Source: Methanomassiliicoccus sp. (GTDB lineage: Archaea > Thermoplasmatota > Thermoplasmata > Methanomassiliicoccales > Methanomassiliicoccaceae). Taken from it: a stretch of DNA of 64,000 nt. The position numbers and the translations under genes are program-made. The stretch's first letter is position 1, and each line of letters opens with the position of its first letter. This document shows positions 54,129 to 63,381 of the stretch, one piece after another. Where the stretch lies: contig JADFDJ010000002.1 in the NCBI GenBank assembly GCA_018262895.1, forward strand, positions 163,468 through 227,467, given 5' to 3'. The notes beneath the pieces are model-generated. The model saw only the letters and a list, made by a program, of their open reading frames with translations. It was not told the DNA's origin and ran no database searches.

Positions 54129-55799
54129 TCAGGTGGCGAAGCGGTAGCGGCCGTGCGGCACCTTGAGCTCGAACCGCGCCCCCCGGGTGCCGCGCTCCAC
54201 GATGGTGATGCCGGTGATCATAAGTATCTCGCGAATGAGATACATGCCCAGCCCGGTGTTGGAGCCGAAGCCCCTCTCGAATATCCGCTCCTTGTTCTCC
54301 TGCGGGACGCCCACGCCGTCGTCGCTGTACTCGATCACCAGTCCGTCATCGGTCTCGCGGCGCTCCAGCGTTATCGATGTGACGTTCTCGCCGTGGCGAA
54401 TGGAGTTGTCCAGGAGGTTGTAGAACACCTTCTCGATCATGGGGTCGGCGAACACGCTGACGCTGCCGACCGTGGAGCGGACCTTCACGTTCTCGAGGTT
54501 CATCTGGTGAGCGGCCTTCACGAAGAGGTCGTCCACGGCGTACCACGTTGGCGGCTTGAGGCCCAGCGACTCCTGCTCCTTGGCCGCCTGGATCATCTCG
54601 CTCGCGGACGCGGACACCTGGTCCAGGCGCATGAGGAACTTGTCCGCCTTCTCCGAGCCGGAGGCGCGGCGGGCGAGCATGGAGTAGCCGTTGATGGCGG
54701 TGAGCTTGTTCTGCAGGTCATGCCTCGTGATCGTGGACAGCAGGCCTAGGCGGTAGTTGGCGGCGCGCAGCGCCTCCTCCATGTTCTTGCGGTCCGAGAT
54801 ATCGCGCAGCAGGACCACGTGCGCCACCTCCTCGCTCTTGACGGACACAGGCATGATCGACGCCTCATAGTACCTCTTATCGGCACCGCTGACAGCAACG
54901 TCGCCCTTGCTCTTCCCCCGGGTGATCATGCTGACGATGTCGGTGCCGAACGGCAGCATCTCCGCGATGCTGTGGCCGATGGCGTCCCGGCCCTGCTGCA
55001 CCATGAGGTCCCCGGCAACGGTGTTGTAATCGACTATCTTGCCGTCAGGGGAGACCACCAGGTAGGCGTCGGTCATGTGCTCCACGACCTCGCCGCGCGC
55101 TATCGGCTTGACGTCCAGGATGCGGTACCGGAACAGGCCCCAGGCGAGGATGGCGCCGGTGATGATGAACATCATCGGGGTCAGGTCCGCGCTCATAGGC
55201 TGCAGGAGGCGGAAGTTGTCGGTGAAGTCGTACAGCGCCGTCGGTAAGAACGCGAACAGCAGCACCACGGACTGCTTGCGGTAGAGCCTGCTAGCCCCGC
55301 GCATGGAGTCGATCACCAGGATGAAGGAGGCGAACATCAGGCCCAGGGCGTAGGAGAGGTACACCCAGTACCACGGGCCGGTCTCGAACCGCACCATGAT
55401 ATCGCCCTCGCCCATCGTCGGCGCGGTGAGGAACAGGTCGTGCAGGTCGCCGGTCTCCGCCAGGACCAGCGTGAGGAGGGGCACCACGCACAGCAGGGCG
55501 AACCGCACGGGCGTGATCCACGAGCCGCGCCCGCAGTGGGTCATCATGAGGCAGAACAGGGTCACGCTCACGAATGGCGCGAACAGGAACCTCAGCCGCG
55601 TCAGCCATATCTTGCTCTCCATATCCGTGAAGGACAGGTCCACCGCCTGCAGTACCGACCACGCGGCGGTGATTATTATCAGGATTTTGAAATAATGGGT
55701 CTCGGGAACGTCAGGGTACCTGCGGCTGAAGACGTACAAGGCGACCGCACCGGTCGCTGCCAGCATGGGCAGCCAAATGAGGGGCGTGTAGGTCAGCAG
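54129..55799 (-). CDS. 7TM-PAS sensor histidine kinase, array member 3
   Basis: About 556 aa. Architecture as in its neighbours: seven helices, PAS (VVEHMTDAYLVVSPDG), H-box TRHDLQNKLTAINGY, HATPase NLLDNSIRHGEN and GSNTGLGMYLIREIL. The start is unclear: the open frame reaches a TTG at 55859, but that lies upstream of a TATA-like run (55836-55844), so translation must begin later. Alignment with member 2 points to the CTGCTGACC region near 55799, where only a CTG is available; the first ATG (about codon 13) would trim the first helix. Confidence 0.88.
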   Translation of the reverse strand: MLTYTPLIWLPMLAATGAVALYVFSRRYPDVPETHYFKILIIITAAWSVLQAVDLSFTDMESKIWLTRLRFLFAPFVSVTLFCLMMTHCGRGSWITPVRFALLCVVPLLTLVLAETGDLHDLFLTAPTMGEGDIMVRFETGPWYWVYLSYALGLMFASFILVIDSMRGASRLYRKQSVVLLFAFLPTALYDFTDNFRLLQPMSADLTPMMFIITGAILAWGLFRYRILDVKPIARGEVVEHMTDAYLVVSPDGKIVDYNTVAGDLMVQQGRDAIGHSIAEMLPFGTDIVSMITRGKSKGDVAVSGADKRYYEASIMPVSVKSEEVAHVVLLRDISDRKNMEEALRAANYRLGLLSTITRHDLQNKLTAINGYSMLARRASGSEKADKFLMRLDQVSASASEMIQAAKEQESLGLKPPTWYAVDDLFVKAAHQMNLENVKVRSTVGSVSVFADPMIEKVFYNLLDNSIRHGENVTSITLERRETDDGLVIEYSDDGVGVPQENKERIFERGFGSNTGLGMYLIREILMITGITIVERGTRGARFELKVPHGRYRFAT

Positions 55800-55845
55800 G
55801 GAGGCATCACCGTGTTCGCTGACGGACCGAACTACTTTAAAAAAT

Positions 55846-55870
55846 GCGCACCTCTGCAAATCAAACGTGA
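55846..55870 (-). promoter_or_regulatory. Conserved upstream element of kinase 3 promoter
   Basis: Counterpart of the 52235-52259 element, next to TTTAAAAAA (55836-55844). Five of 25 positions differ. Confidence 0.5.
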
Positions 55871-56088
55871 CAATAAGAATGGAGAATCGTCGATAGCGGC
55901 CATCGTCACGATGCCGATGGTTCTGGCGGTGCTGCCGATGGGAGTCACGACAGGCGGCACTCTGTAATCGAGCGATTCGATCCTGACTGCTCCCTGGATA
56001 ACAGCGGATCTCCCGCCTAACTTAGGGTATTCTCACTTGGGGGAATAGTGATAAATATTCACTTAGTTCATTCTAAAGAACGAGATTT

Positions 56089-56841
56089 ATGGGCAGATGG
56101 TCGGGTCTCGTAGCCGCTACATATCTCCTCGTGTCCGCGCTAGTGGCATGCATGGCGGCAGTGGCACCGGTGACGGCGGAAGAGGCGGCGGACGATATGG
56201 ACCACTTTGAGGTTACGGTCGACCACATAGAGGTCTCCGGTAGCCCGAGCTGGTCGGTGTATCTTACGTGGGATCATCCCGCCTCCAGCTACGCCATCTA
56301 CTACCAGGGTCCGAACGGCACGCTGGTCCGCTATGCGGAAGGGGAGACGGTCGACGTTCCTGTAGCGTTCATATCTGGCCTGAGCAACGGGACCTACCAG
56401 TTCACGGTCCAGGCGCTGAACGGGACGAGCAACGTGGCGACAGGGAACGCCAGCTTGGAGATTCTGGACATCTACTGTCAAACATCCTATGGCTCGGGCG
56501 GCTCCATGGGCGGCTCGATCGTAAACTCAGTGAACTACTCGATCGTCGGGAGCAATGTGTCGAAGATAGCTGGCTATACCGTTTACCGCTCGGTTAACGG
56601 CAGCGACTACCTCCCGTATCTGTGGCTGAGCGAGCCGGCCTTTGAGGCCATCGAGCCTGGATGGCCTGGCAGCGTGTACAGCTACAGCGTGTATGCCAAC
56701 GCCTCGGGCGTTCAGTACTACATCGGCACGACCGGTGGAGGCACAACAAGGGATCCTGGACCTCCTGCCTGGGCCCTCATTCTGCCGATCATCGCGTTCA
56801 TCGGCATCATCGGTTTTGCCTTCATCAACGATAGATGGTGA
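56089..56841 (+). CDS. Secreted fibronectin-like protein with C-terminal membrane anchor
   Basis: 250 aa. Signal peptide (LVAATYLLVSALVACMAAVAPVTA), then an FN3-like beta domain (YLTWDHPASSYAIYYQG and GLSNGTYQFTVQALNG) with many N-x-S/T sequons, a second similar domain, and a membrane span WALILPIIAFIGIIGFAFI with a short basic end. A surface protein with unknown partner. Preceded by an AT-rich promoter. Confidence 0.75.
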   Translation: MGRWSGLVAATYLLVSALVACMAAVAPVTAEEAADDMDHFEVTVDHIEVSGSPSWSVYLTWDHPASSYAIYYQGPNGTLVRYAEGETVDVPVAFISGLSNGTYQFTVQALNGTSNVATGNASLEILDIYCQTSYGSGGSMGGSIVNSVNYSIVGSNVSKIAGYTVYRSVNGSDYLPYLWLSEPAFEAIEPGWPGSVYSYSVYANASGVQYYIGTTGGGTTRDPGPPAWALILPIIAFIGIIGFAFINDRW

Positions 56842-57012
56842 CATGAGCGTGTGGGTTCTGGCATTCGCTCGTGAGCCTCGACCCATGGGACAGGACCCGT
56901 GTATGGCATTCGATCGATCAAGGTGAATAGATATGACCAGGCAAGCTGGACGATCCATTTCCATGAAGGAAAAAGGTTAAATGAAACGACCTGATAAGTG
57001 CCCCCAGTCACT

Positions 57013-57096
57013 GCGGGGGTAACTAAGCCTGGCCAACGGTGCGGGACTTAAGATTCCGTCCTTAGTGGTTCGTGGGTTCAAATCCCTCCCCCCGCA
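57013..57096 (+). tRNA. tRNA-Leu (anticodon UAA)
   Basis: 84 nt class II tRNA. Acceptor GCGGGGG (57013-57019) pairs with CCCCCGC (57089-57095), discriminator A at 57096, no encoded CCA. Anticodon stem CGGGA/TTCCG encloses loop CTTAAGA with anticodon TAA, and a long variable arm follows. T arm GTGGG-TTCAAAT-CCCTC has one T-T mismatch. Downstream lies an accessory island, so the gene may have served as an integration site. Confidence 0.88.
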
Positions 57097-57277
57097 CTCG
57101 ATGAGAAGCTAAGACACATACTCATTTTTATCAATCAAGGTTTTTCATCTAGCTAAGGTATTCGCGTCTGAAGCGTGGCGTTAGTACCTGAAAGGTTTCG
57201 CGCACACCCCACTGGCCGCTGTTGTTTCTGGCGACAATAGTACTTCTCAATCAATGGTTGGTATGCTTTTTCTGATA
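57097..57277. other. Empty stretch after tRNA-Leu
   Basis: AT-rich sequence at the left edge of the accessory island. I see no gene, and no direct repeat of the tRNA 3' end in the window. Confidence 0.35.
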
Positions 57278-57481
57278 TTACTCCGAGGCCAGATTACCGT
57301 CGAACTTGGGCAGAGCGTTGAGCGCGGTGAAAAGGTGATCATAGTACTTGCCCCTCATTCCTATGTTGAGCATCATATCGACGAAAGTGCACACCTCCTC
57401 CTCGTTCATCTTCTCCTGATTGGTCGTCTTGATAGCTCCATTACCTATGGCTCTAACGGACCAGGACGAGGAGGGAGAGAT
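57278..57481 (-). pseudogene. C-terminal fragment of an unidentified gene
   Basis: The minus strand is open for 67 codons after a TGA and encodes natural-looking sequence (KTTNQEKMNEEEVCTFVDMM, GKYYDHLFTALNALPKFDG) to a TAA at 57278. No start codon with a ribosome site is present; the only ATG (57409) leaves roughly 40 residues. Probably the tail of a gene lost when the island was formed. Confidence 0.45.
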
Positions 57482-57607
57482 TCATTGAGGAAAATTATAT
57501 TGGGTTTTGATCTGAATGAAGCTGCATCATTCCCTGCTGTTGATGGATGGTTCTGAATATCTTGTGACTCTTTCGCTTCGCTTGTTGGCCCTATTGGCTT
57601 ATTCATA

Positions 57608-60600
57608 TCAATCTTTACTAGTCAATGTTGCATTGATTTTTCCCATCCATTTGATTATAGGCTCGTCACTCTCTTTGAATGGCTCAGGTGGACATTCGCC
57701 TTTGTAGACGGTCCTCATGGCAGAATGCCTTGGTAGCCATGGATGAGGAGTTGAAGGTCCAGAGTGGGTAGCCACATCGCCATATTCCATCTCATTCTTA
57801 CTCCTACCATCAACTTGGAACCGGGATCCTCGGATTACGCTCCTCATGAGTGCAGGGAACTCATCTGGTCTCACGCTGAATATTTTACCTTCTAGCCGAA
57901 CCGAGAAACATAGGGCGATATCGCCTACCATGGTTATTCCGAGTTCCGCCTCTCCCGTCTCGCTGACATTTAGACTCTTGGTCCAGGCAATCAGGCTATC
58001 CATTACGTCGTGCATAAGATTTAACGAGTCGTCGGTACCAGGCAATGTCTTGAAAGATATTTCATCATTGTCGGACATTATCGTAATGACCTCGCCTTGG
58101 CTCCTCACCTCCGCTTGGACTAGGGCGGCAACCTCGGAAATGAGCCCGGCAAGCCCCTGGCGGAAGATGGATGATAATGCTTCATCAATTAATCCCTGGC
58201 CCCACATCTTCCTCATGGCCTGGTGCTGGATGTCCCTTCTAATTCCCTGCAGGTGGTAGAAGGGATCGGCTACCCTTATGCTGCGGTCCCCGAACCGTTC
58301 GGCCAAATCCGAACGAATCGACTCGTCTATGAGCTCTGGTGATTCTCCGACAGCCAGCTCGTACAACTCCCTCCTCTCGAGCAGACGACGGTACATTCTA
58401 GACTCGACGCTGTTGGGGTACCATAGGTTGTAGATTTCCACGGTGTTCGCGGACTGTCCGAGACGGTCTATCCTACCGATGCGCTGCTCCAGCCGGGCTG
58501 GGTTCCATGGCACGTCGATGTTGATTAGGACCCTTGCTGCCTGCAGGTTGAGCCCTTCCGATGCCGCATCAGAGCAGAAGACCACGGAAACTTCGCCATT
58601 GGCGAGAGCCTTCTTTATCTCCTCCTTCGACGCCTGGACCCGGCCACTTCCCGAGTCGATCCAGGAATCCTCCCCCGTATAGATGGCGTGGCCAGGCACT
58701 TTTTTCCCACCACAGTGGTTCAGGAAGCTATGGAGGCATTGGTCCAACGTGTCGGTGTACCTGGAGAAAACCAGGAGGCGGTCTGAGTCGATATGGTCGT
58801 CGATAATCCATAGCATCTCCTCCATCTTCGGGTCCCTCTCTCCACCTTCAGTTACCAATCTCTCAAGCAGCTCCAAAAGGCTTCTGAGATAGCCCCTTTC
58901 GATAGATATCGCGCTGAGGGCGTTGTTGATGATGATGGGGTCCTTCGAGGTTATGGATAGCCCGTTGTTCGTTAAGCTGTCCTCCTCGTCCTCGTACCAT
59001 CCAGAGTCCAGGGGGCCTTCCTCACACCCCAGTCTACGCTCCACATGTTCAAGCCGGGCCAACCTTTTAGCCAGCGTTAGCTTGGCGGCATGGAGGGACG
59101 AGGCGAGTCTCTGGTAGTACGAGGTCCTAACGAAGCCCAAATTGAAACGCCTCTCGGGGTGGAGGGCTTCCTCCACGCTCCCGTAGACGCTGCTCAGGTA
59201 TGCTTCGACCTGTTGGTAAAAGTCGACAATCTCCGTGGGGACCACCAGCTCGGGGGCGTGCATCTGCCTCCGTGGGAACCTATAGTCGAGCGAGGTAAGA
59301 GCCGACCTGGTGTTGCGGATGGTCAATAGCTGGGCCGGGTGCGTCCTTATGACAAGGGGCAGCAGCCTATCCCACTCCTTCCATGCCCTTATGAACACCT
59401 TTGGGTCAGGGTGGGACAAAGATTCCCTGGCAAGCTGGCAGGATATCTCGTCGAGACCCGAGCACAGTGTCTGCGTGAGTTCCATCTCCCGGACGCTTGA
59501 ACCAATCCAATACAGGGCAAGCCTAGCATCGTCCACCTTGGATGGCCTCTCTGCCCTTGCTATTAGCCCCAGAGCCCGGTCATAGGAATCCAACGAGGTC
59601 CAGGCATCCGGCAGGCCGAGGAGCTTGAGCAGGGAGTGGTACTCCATGCTGTGCATCTGCAATGGCGTGGCCGTCGCGAAAAGAACGTGCGGGACCCTAG
59701 GCGTTAGTTCCTCTAACATCCGATATAACATCGTGGGCCGTGGGGTGCCGTCGAGGTCTGGTCTTAGTCGTGCGGCGTGAGCCTCATCCACGACCAGAAG
59801 GTCCGGGAGCTCGCGAGCCCCCTCGAATATGTGCCCCGAGGACGAACTCCCCCTGGCCAGCTGGTACGAGATTATGGTGAGGTCCGGCATGCCCCGACAG
59901 ATCGGCCCTTCTCCGGCGGTGACACCCAATCCCTCGGGTGAGATGTAGACCCTCTCCAAGGAATCGTAGACCCAGAACTTGAGCCCGAACTTCAGCCACA
60001 GCTCCTCCTGCCATTGCTTTAAAAGGTTCTTGGGGGCTAGCACGACCGCTCTTTTAATGCCCCCGAACCTTATCAGATAGGAGATGGTGGCGCCCACCTC
60101 GAGGGTCTTGCCAAGCCCGACCTCATCGGAGAAAAGCACCCTAATGGGCCATCGGTTCAGGGCAGCCATGACAGCGCTCTCCTGGTGAGGATATAGTGAT
60201 ACCTTACCGAGGTTCTGGAGGAAGAATGATGGGCTGGACCTCGCCACCCGGAGCATCTTCTCCACCATTAGGTGCGCTCCTGGGGCCGACACAGCCCTTG
60301 GTCGTGCTTTCGCCTTTCCCAGCCTTTGAAGCAGCTCGGCGGCGAATTTGGCGTCCAGGTCCCTGATGTCGAGCCCCTCGATGGTCCCGCTCCATACGCT
60401 CTCGAAGCCCTCCTGCTCCGCCTCCACATACTCCTTGAGGCCCTCCCGCCACGACATGTGGACGGTCAGGTTCTCGAAGTTGGTCGAAGAACCCGGGACG
60501 GTCTCGTTCGGGCTCCCCGTGGCCGTGATTATATTGCCGTTTGCGTCCTCGAAGATCAGGGTCTTCATGTGGAAAATTCCCTGTAAGACGTTCCCTGAAC

Positions 60601-61048
60601 CGGGGATTGAAGGCACGGCCACTCTTATCTCGAGGAGGCCATCGGCCATCATCCACGCCAGCGCGGCTATCTTATTCTTAGTGAGCTCGTCGCGGATGGT
60701 CGATATCTGGTTTAGCAACCTCTTGCGAAGGGCATCGACCACGTTATCAACCCATTCCCCCTGTCTTATGGTGGCCTCGACTATATCCTCAGGTACATCA
60801 TGTACCCCGAGGACCAGGCGCATCTTGCCCCCCTTCCTCCATAGCGACTCTATGCCGGTAGAGATGGCCAGGAACGCGTTGGCATCGAAAAAACTTGTGG
60901 CCCGGTCATAGCGCACGGAACGCTCAAGCACGGGAATAATGAGCTCGGACAGGGCAATCTCGCCACGGCCCTTATAGTGAACCTTGAGGGGCAACTCCTT
61001 GAAACTTCCTACTTCCTTAGGTCCTGCCAAGCCCCCCATTGACTTCAT
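57608..61048 (-). CDS. PLD-SNF2 helicase fusion (candidate defence effector)
   Basis: About 1146 aa from ATG 61048, which overlaps the upstream gene stop (ATGA). Residues about 30-230 form a phospholipase D-like domain with H160-x-K162 and a GSPNET segment (178-183), the HKD-type nuclease signature with one copy visible. An SNF2-type helicase follows: motif I DEVGLGKT (308-315), DEAH (421-424), LFATATPLQM, and VI-type LEQRIGRIDRLGQ. The C-terminal 250 residues match nothing I know. Such fusions degrade or remodel DNA and are typical of defence islands. Third gene of a coupled operon with a GHKL ATPase. Confidence 0.85.
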   Translation of the reverse strand: MKSMGGLAGPKEVGSFKELPLKVHYKGRGEIALSELIIPVLERSVRYDRATSFFDANAFLAISTGIESLWRKGGKMRLVLGVHDVPEDIVEATIRQGEWVDNVVDALRKRLLNQISTIRDELTKNKIAALAWMMADGLLEIRVAVPSIPGSGNVLQGIFHMKTLIFEDANGNIITATGSPNETVPGSSTNFENLTVHMSWREGLKEYVEAEQEGFESVWSGTIEGLDIRDLDAKFAAELLQRLGKAKARPRAVSAPGAHLMVEKMLRVARSSPSFFLQNLGKVSLYPHQESAVMAALNRWPIRVLFSDEVGLGKTLEVGATISYLIRFGGIKRAVVLAPKNLLKQWQEELWLKFGLKFWVYDSLERVYISPEGLGVTAGEGPICRGMPDLTIISYQLARGSSSSGHIFEGARELPDLLVVDEAHAARLRPDLDGTPRPTMLYRMLEELTPRVPHVLFATATPLQMHSMEYHSLLKLLGLPDAWTSLDSYDRALGLIARAERPSKVDDARLALYWIGSSVREMELTQTLCSGLDEISCQLARESLSHPDPKVFIRAWKEWDRLLPLVIRTHPAQLLTIRNTRSALTSLDYRFPRRQMHAPELVVPTEIVDFYQQVEAYLSSVYGSVEEALHPERRFNLGFVRTSYYQRLASSLHAAKLTLAKRLARLEHVERRLGCEEGPLDSGWYEDEEDSLTNNGLSITSKDPIIINNALSAISIERGYLRSLLELLERLVTEGGERDPKMEEMLWIIDDHIDSDRLLVFSRYTDTLDQCLHSFLNHCGGKKVPGHAIYTGEDSWIDSGSGRVQASKEEIKKALANGEVSVVFCSDAASEGLNLQAARVLINIDVPWNPARLEQRIGRIDRLGQSANTVEIYNLWYPNSVESRMYRRLLERRELYELAVGESPELIDESIRSDLAERFGDRSIRVADPFYHLQGIRRDIQHQAMRKMWGQGLIDEALSSIFRQGLAGLISEVAALVQAEVRSQGEVITIMSDNDEISFKTLPGTDDSLNLMHDVMDSLIAWTKSLNVSETGEAELGITMVGDIALCFSVRLEGKIFSVRPDEFPALMRSVIRGSRFQVDGRSKNEMEYGDVATHSGPSTPHPWLPRHSAMRTVYKGECPPEPFKESDEPIIKWMGKINATLTSKD

Positions 61049-61716
61049 CTCCCCAGGGCGTCCAGCACAGCATCGCACATCTCCTGGTCCTTATCCGGGG
61101 AATCCCTCCTTATCGCCCCGTCATCGACCATCTGATTCAGGAGATCGAGCATGAACGCCACCTGTTTCGCTGTCAACTTATGCCCCTTGTCCATCAGACC
61201 CCCGAACTTGAAGAGGGCATGGCGGGCGTTGGGGTTCAGAGATCCGTAATGCTTGGCCTTCGAGGACATGTACTTCACAACGCTGCCATCCAGTTTCCCG
61301 ACCTTGTCCTCAGAGCTTGGCTCTACGTATCTCCTAATGGCCGTTTCGACAACATCCCTGGAGAGCTCATTAGGTCTCTTTTGCCCGAGTGATAAGAGCG
61401 CGGCCTTGATGCCGTCAATATCACCCTCGGCTAGTGCGAACCAGGTGGTCTTCGGCGGTATCCTATCAGACATCAACGATAATGATTCATCATCCAGCGT
61501 CGCCAGCTGCAGAAGGCCCGCCAGCTCGGCAGAGGTAGTGCTGAGCCAGTATGCCGCCGCCTCTAACCTCAGGCGACTCTTGAAGAAGGCCGCTGACACC
61601 CTCCTCACATATCTATCAAAAGGTATCATAGGTGATTTCCAGGAATCGATGAGCTCCTGGATGCCCCGCCCTTCGGCCTCCTCAATCTCTTCCGGACCCT
61701 TGTCGTATCGTATCAT
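61045..61716 (-). CDS. Unknown middle protein of the GHKL-SNF2 operon
   Basis: 223 aa from ATG 61716 (a longer reading to 61770 lies inside the upstream gene). It is helical, charged and without membrane segments; recognisable features are few (IPFDRYVRRVSAAFFKSRLR near the start, NPNARHALFKFGGLMDKG, LTAKQVAFMLDLLNQM). Its start overlaps the GHKL gene by 35 nt and its stop overlaps the helicase gene, so all three are made together. Likely an adaptor or specificity subunit; no family recognised. Confidence 0.65.
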   Translation of the reverse strand: MIRYDKGPEEIEEAEGRGIQELIDSWKSPMIPFDRYVRRVSAAFFKSRLRLEAAAYWLSTTSAELAGLLQLATLDDESLSLMSDRIPPKTTWFALAEGDIDGIKAALLSLGQKRPNELSRDVVETAIRRYVEPSSEDKVGKLDGSVVKYMSSKAKHYGSLNPNARHALFKFGGLMDKGHKLTAKQVAFMLDLLNQMVDDGAIRRDSPDKDQEMCDAVLDALGR

Positions 61717-63118
61717 ACAGCCACCTGTTCCTGGCGCGCCAGGCCTTCTCAGGATCCATGTGCATCTCATGCATTAAGAAGTTCAGGAGGCAATCGCCGG
61801 CACCAAGGAGGGCCATCGTTCCGATGTCCTTGGTGGAGTTGTAGATTAGCGACCCCTTGTTGATGATGACCTGTATCTCGCCAGCCTCGGGATCGAAGAT
61901 ATGGCTCCAGGGAATCTCCTCGTCCTCGAGGTCCTGTACCATATGGTCTATCTTTATCCTACCATCAGGCAGGATGAGCATCCCGTTCTCCACCCTGACC
62001 TCCCCGTCCGAGACATGATTCTCTTTCTCGTCATCGTGAAACGCTGAAGTTTGTTCGCCCGCCTCATTCTGTTGCTCTTTCTGCGGTTCGAAAGCCCCAT
62101 CGAGTATCTGGATAGCCTCGGTGTCACGAAGCGCCGTCTTCTTCCCTTTGGACGCGTGACGGGATGCCTTGACCACGGGTTTCAGGACTTCCCTCATCTT
62201 TTTATACGCTTCCTTCCACTCCCTGGATTGAGTCTCAAAACCCTTCTTGTGAAAATTAGGAGGCACGAAGTCCAGGTTTATCTCTCCTACAATCCTTGAT
62301 GTCATGAGGTGGACGGGGAAGAACGACTTGTCCCATGCTACTAGGAGCTGGCCCTTCCGGTAGAGGTTCAGGCCGAACGAGTCATCGTTATGGGTCTTCA
62401 CATCCAGACCGACCCACCCGGTGATTCTGTCGCCCAAGCATGGCTCATCGATAACGGCACGCTTGCCTCCTATGAGGTTGTACGGTGGCGGGACGGCCTT
62501 ATCCTTGCCGATATAGATGATGTCACCGGACTCGATATGCGGCTTGAAGGCTCTGCCCACTCTCTCCAGTACGGCCCCCGGCATGGGGTTCTTATCCCTG
62601 AGCTCGGTTATAACAATGGCCGTCCCATGCTTGGAGCTGCCAAGCGGTCCTTTCGGGTCGGGGTTGCGGGATTTGATGACGGCCTTCCACTCCGGGTTCT
62701 TGGAGCCCGAGCGTTTCGACCACTCCCTCAGGTCGAACTCCACGGAATGCTCCTCTTTCCCGCCATCCGGTCGCGTGGTTATAGACCATACTCGGCCCAG
62801 GCTCGCGCAGGCGGTCTTCATCCCCAGGCCGAACATGCCTTTCCTCACATCGGACTTGCCCTTTAACTTCTCCATGTTAACCGATAGCCTGATGGCCTCA
62901 GATAGGGAGGCAACGTCCATCCCGCATGCATCGTCAATGACACTTATCCTCTCTGGAGAGAGAGTGATTCGAATAATCAGTTTGTCATCACCTATCCGGG
63001 CGTCAAAGCTATTAGCAACGAGCTCGACGATGGCCTCTGGAACTGTAAAGGAGGTCGCACCGATGTCCTCCATTAGCCTTGTATCCGGCACTATCTCGAC
63101 CGATTTCTCTTGCTTCAT
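61682..63118 (-). CDS. GHKL (Hsp90/MORC-like) ATPase
   Basis: 478 aa. The Bergerat ATP-binding fold is clear: N-box EAIVELVANSFDA (28-40), DDACGMD (62-68) and GMFGLGMKTA (94-103). A second alpha-beta domain follows (GLNLYRKGQLLVAWDK, ending NLDFVPPNFHKKGFE), then a charged linker and a C-terminal domain. This plan resembles MORC and paraMORC-type ATPases that occur with helicases and nucleases in bacterial and archaeal conflict systems. First gene of the operon, behind an AT-rich promoter at 63140-63180. Confidence 0.82.
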   Translation of the reverse strand: MKQEKSVEIVPDTRLMEDIGATSFTVPEAIVELVANSFDARIGDDKLIIRITLSPERISVIDDACGMDVASLSEAIRLSVNMEKLKGKSDVRKGMFGLGMKTACASLGRVWSITTRPDGGKEEHSVEFDLREWSKRSGSKNPEWKAVIKSRNPDPKGPLGSSKHGTAIVITELRDKNPMPGAVLERVGRAFKPHIESGDIIYIGKDKAVPPPYNLIGGKRAVIDEPCLGDRITGWVGLDVKTHNDDSFGLNLYRKGQLLVAWDKSFFPVHLMTSRIVGEINLDFVPPNFHKKGFETQSREWKEAYKKMREVLKPVVKASRHASKGKKTALRDTEAIQILDGAFEPQKEQQNEAGEQTSAFHDDEKENHVSDGEVRVENGMLILPDGRIKIDHMVQDLEDEEIPWSHIFDPEAGEIQVIINKGSLIYNSTKDIGTMALLGAGDCLLNFLMHEMHMDPEKAWRARNRWLYDTIRQGSGRD

Positions 63119-63381
63119 TCCTTCCCCTTGGTATCTTGAACGGCGACAAGATATATCTTACTTACTTTTTTTAAAATATTGAAGTTATTATAGAAAAATA
63201 TTTATTAAATATCATCTAAATCTCCTAATTCCTGAGCTGGTGGTTACATTAGCTCGAACATTTGATTAAAATATCAAAGCCCCTCTGGTATATAATTTTT
63301 TTATTGGCCCTATTGATGGCATGCTAAAAGTGGCTCCTCGCCTATTCGGTGTTTGCAGACAAACCGGAGGCGAGAAAAGCC
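63119..63381. other. AT-rich region between island operon and IS110 transposase
   Basis: About 260 nt holding the divergent promoters and, near its right end, a stem-loop before the transposase. It is the place where an IS110 left end would lie, but I cannot fix the element boundary. Confidence 0.4.
63337..63374 (+). other. Stem-loop at the IS110 left end
   Basis: CTCGCCT (63337-63343) pairs with AGGCGAG (63368-63374); an inner CGG..TTTG pairs with CAAACCG, giving an interrupted 14-bp stem with a 4-nt loop. It ends 7 nt before the transposase ATG and includes its GGAGG site. It may be part of a bridge RNA or a translation control hairpin. Confidence 0.45.

Noticed and set aside
57254..57556. 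100-codon plus-strand open frame in the tRNA-island gap
   Set aside because: The opposite strand encodes more natural protein sequence, so the plus-strand frame is a shadow of that fragment.
57608..63118. DISARM system
   Set aside because: PLD and SNF2 parts occur, but DrmA, DrmB and the methyltransferase are absent and the GHKL ATPase is not a DISARM part.
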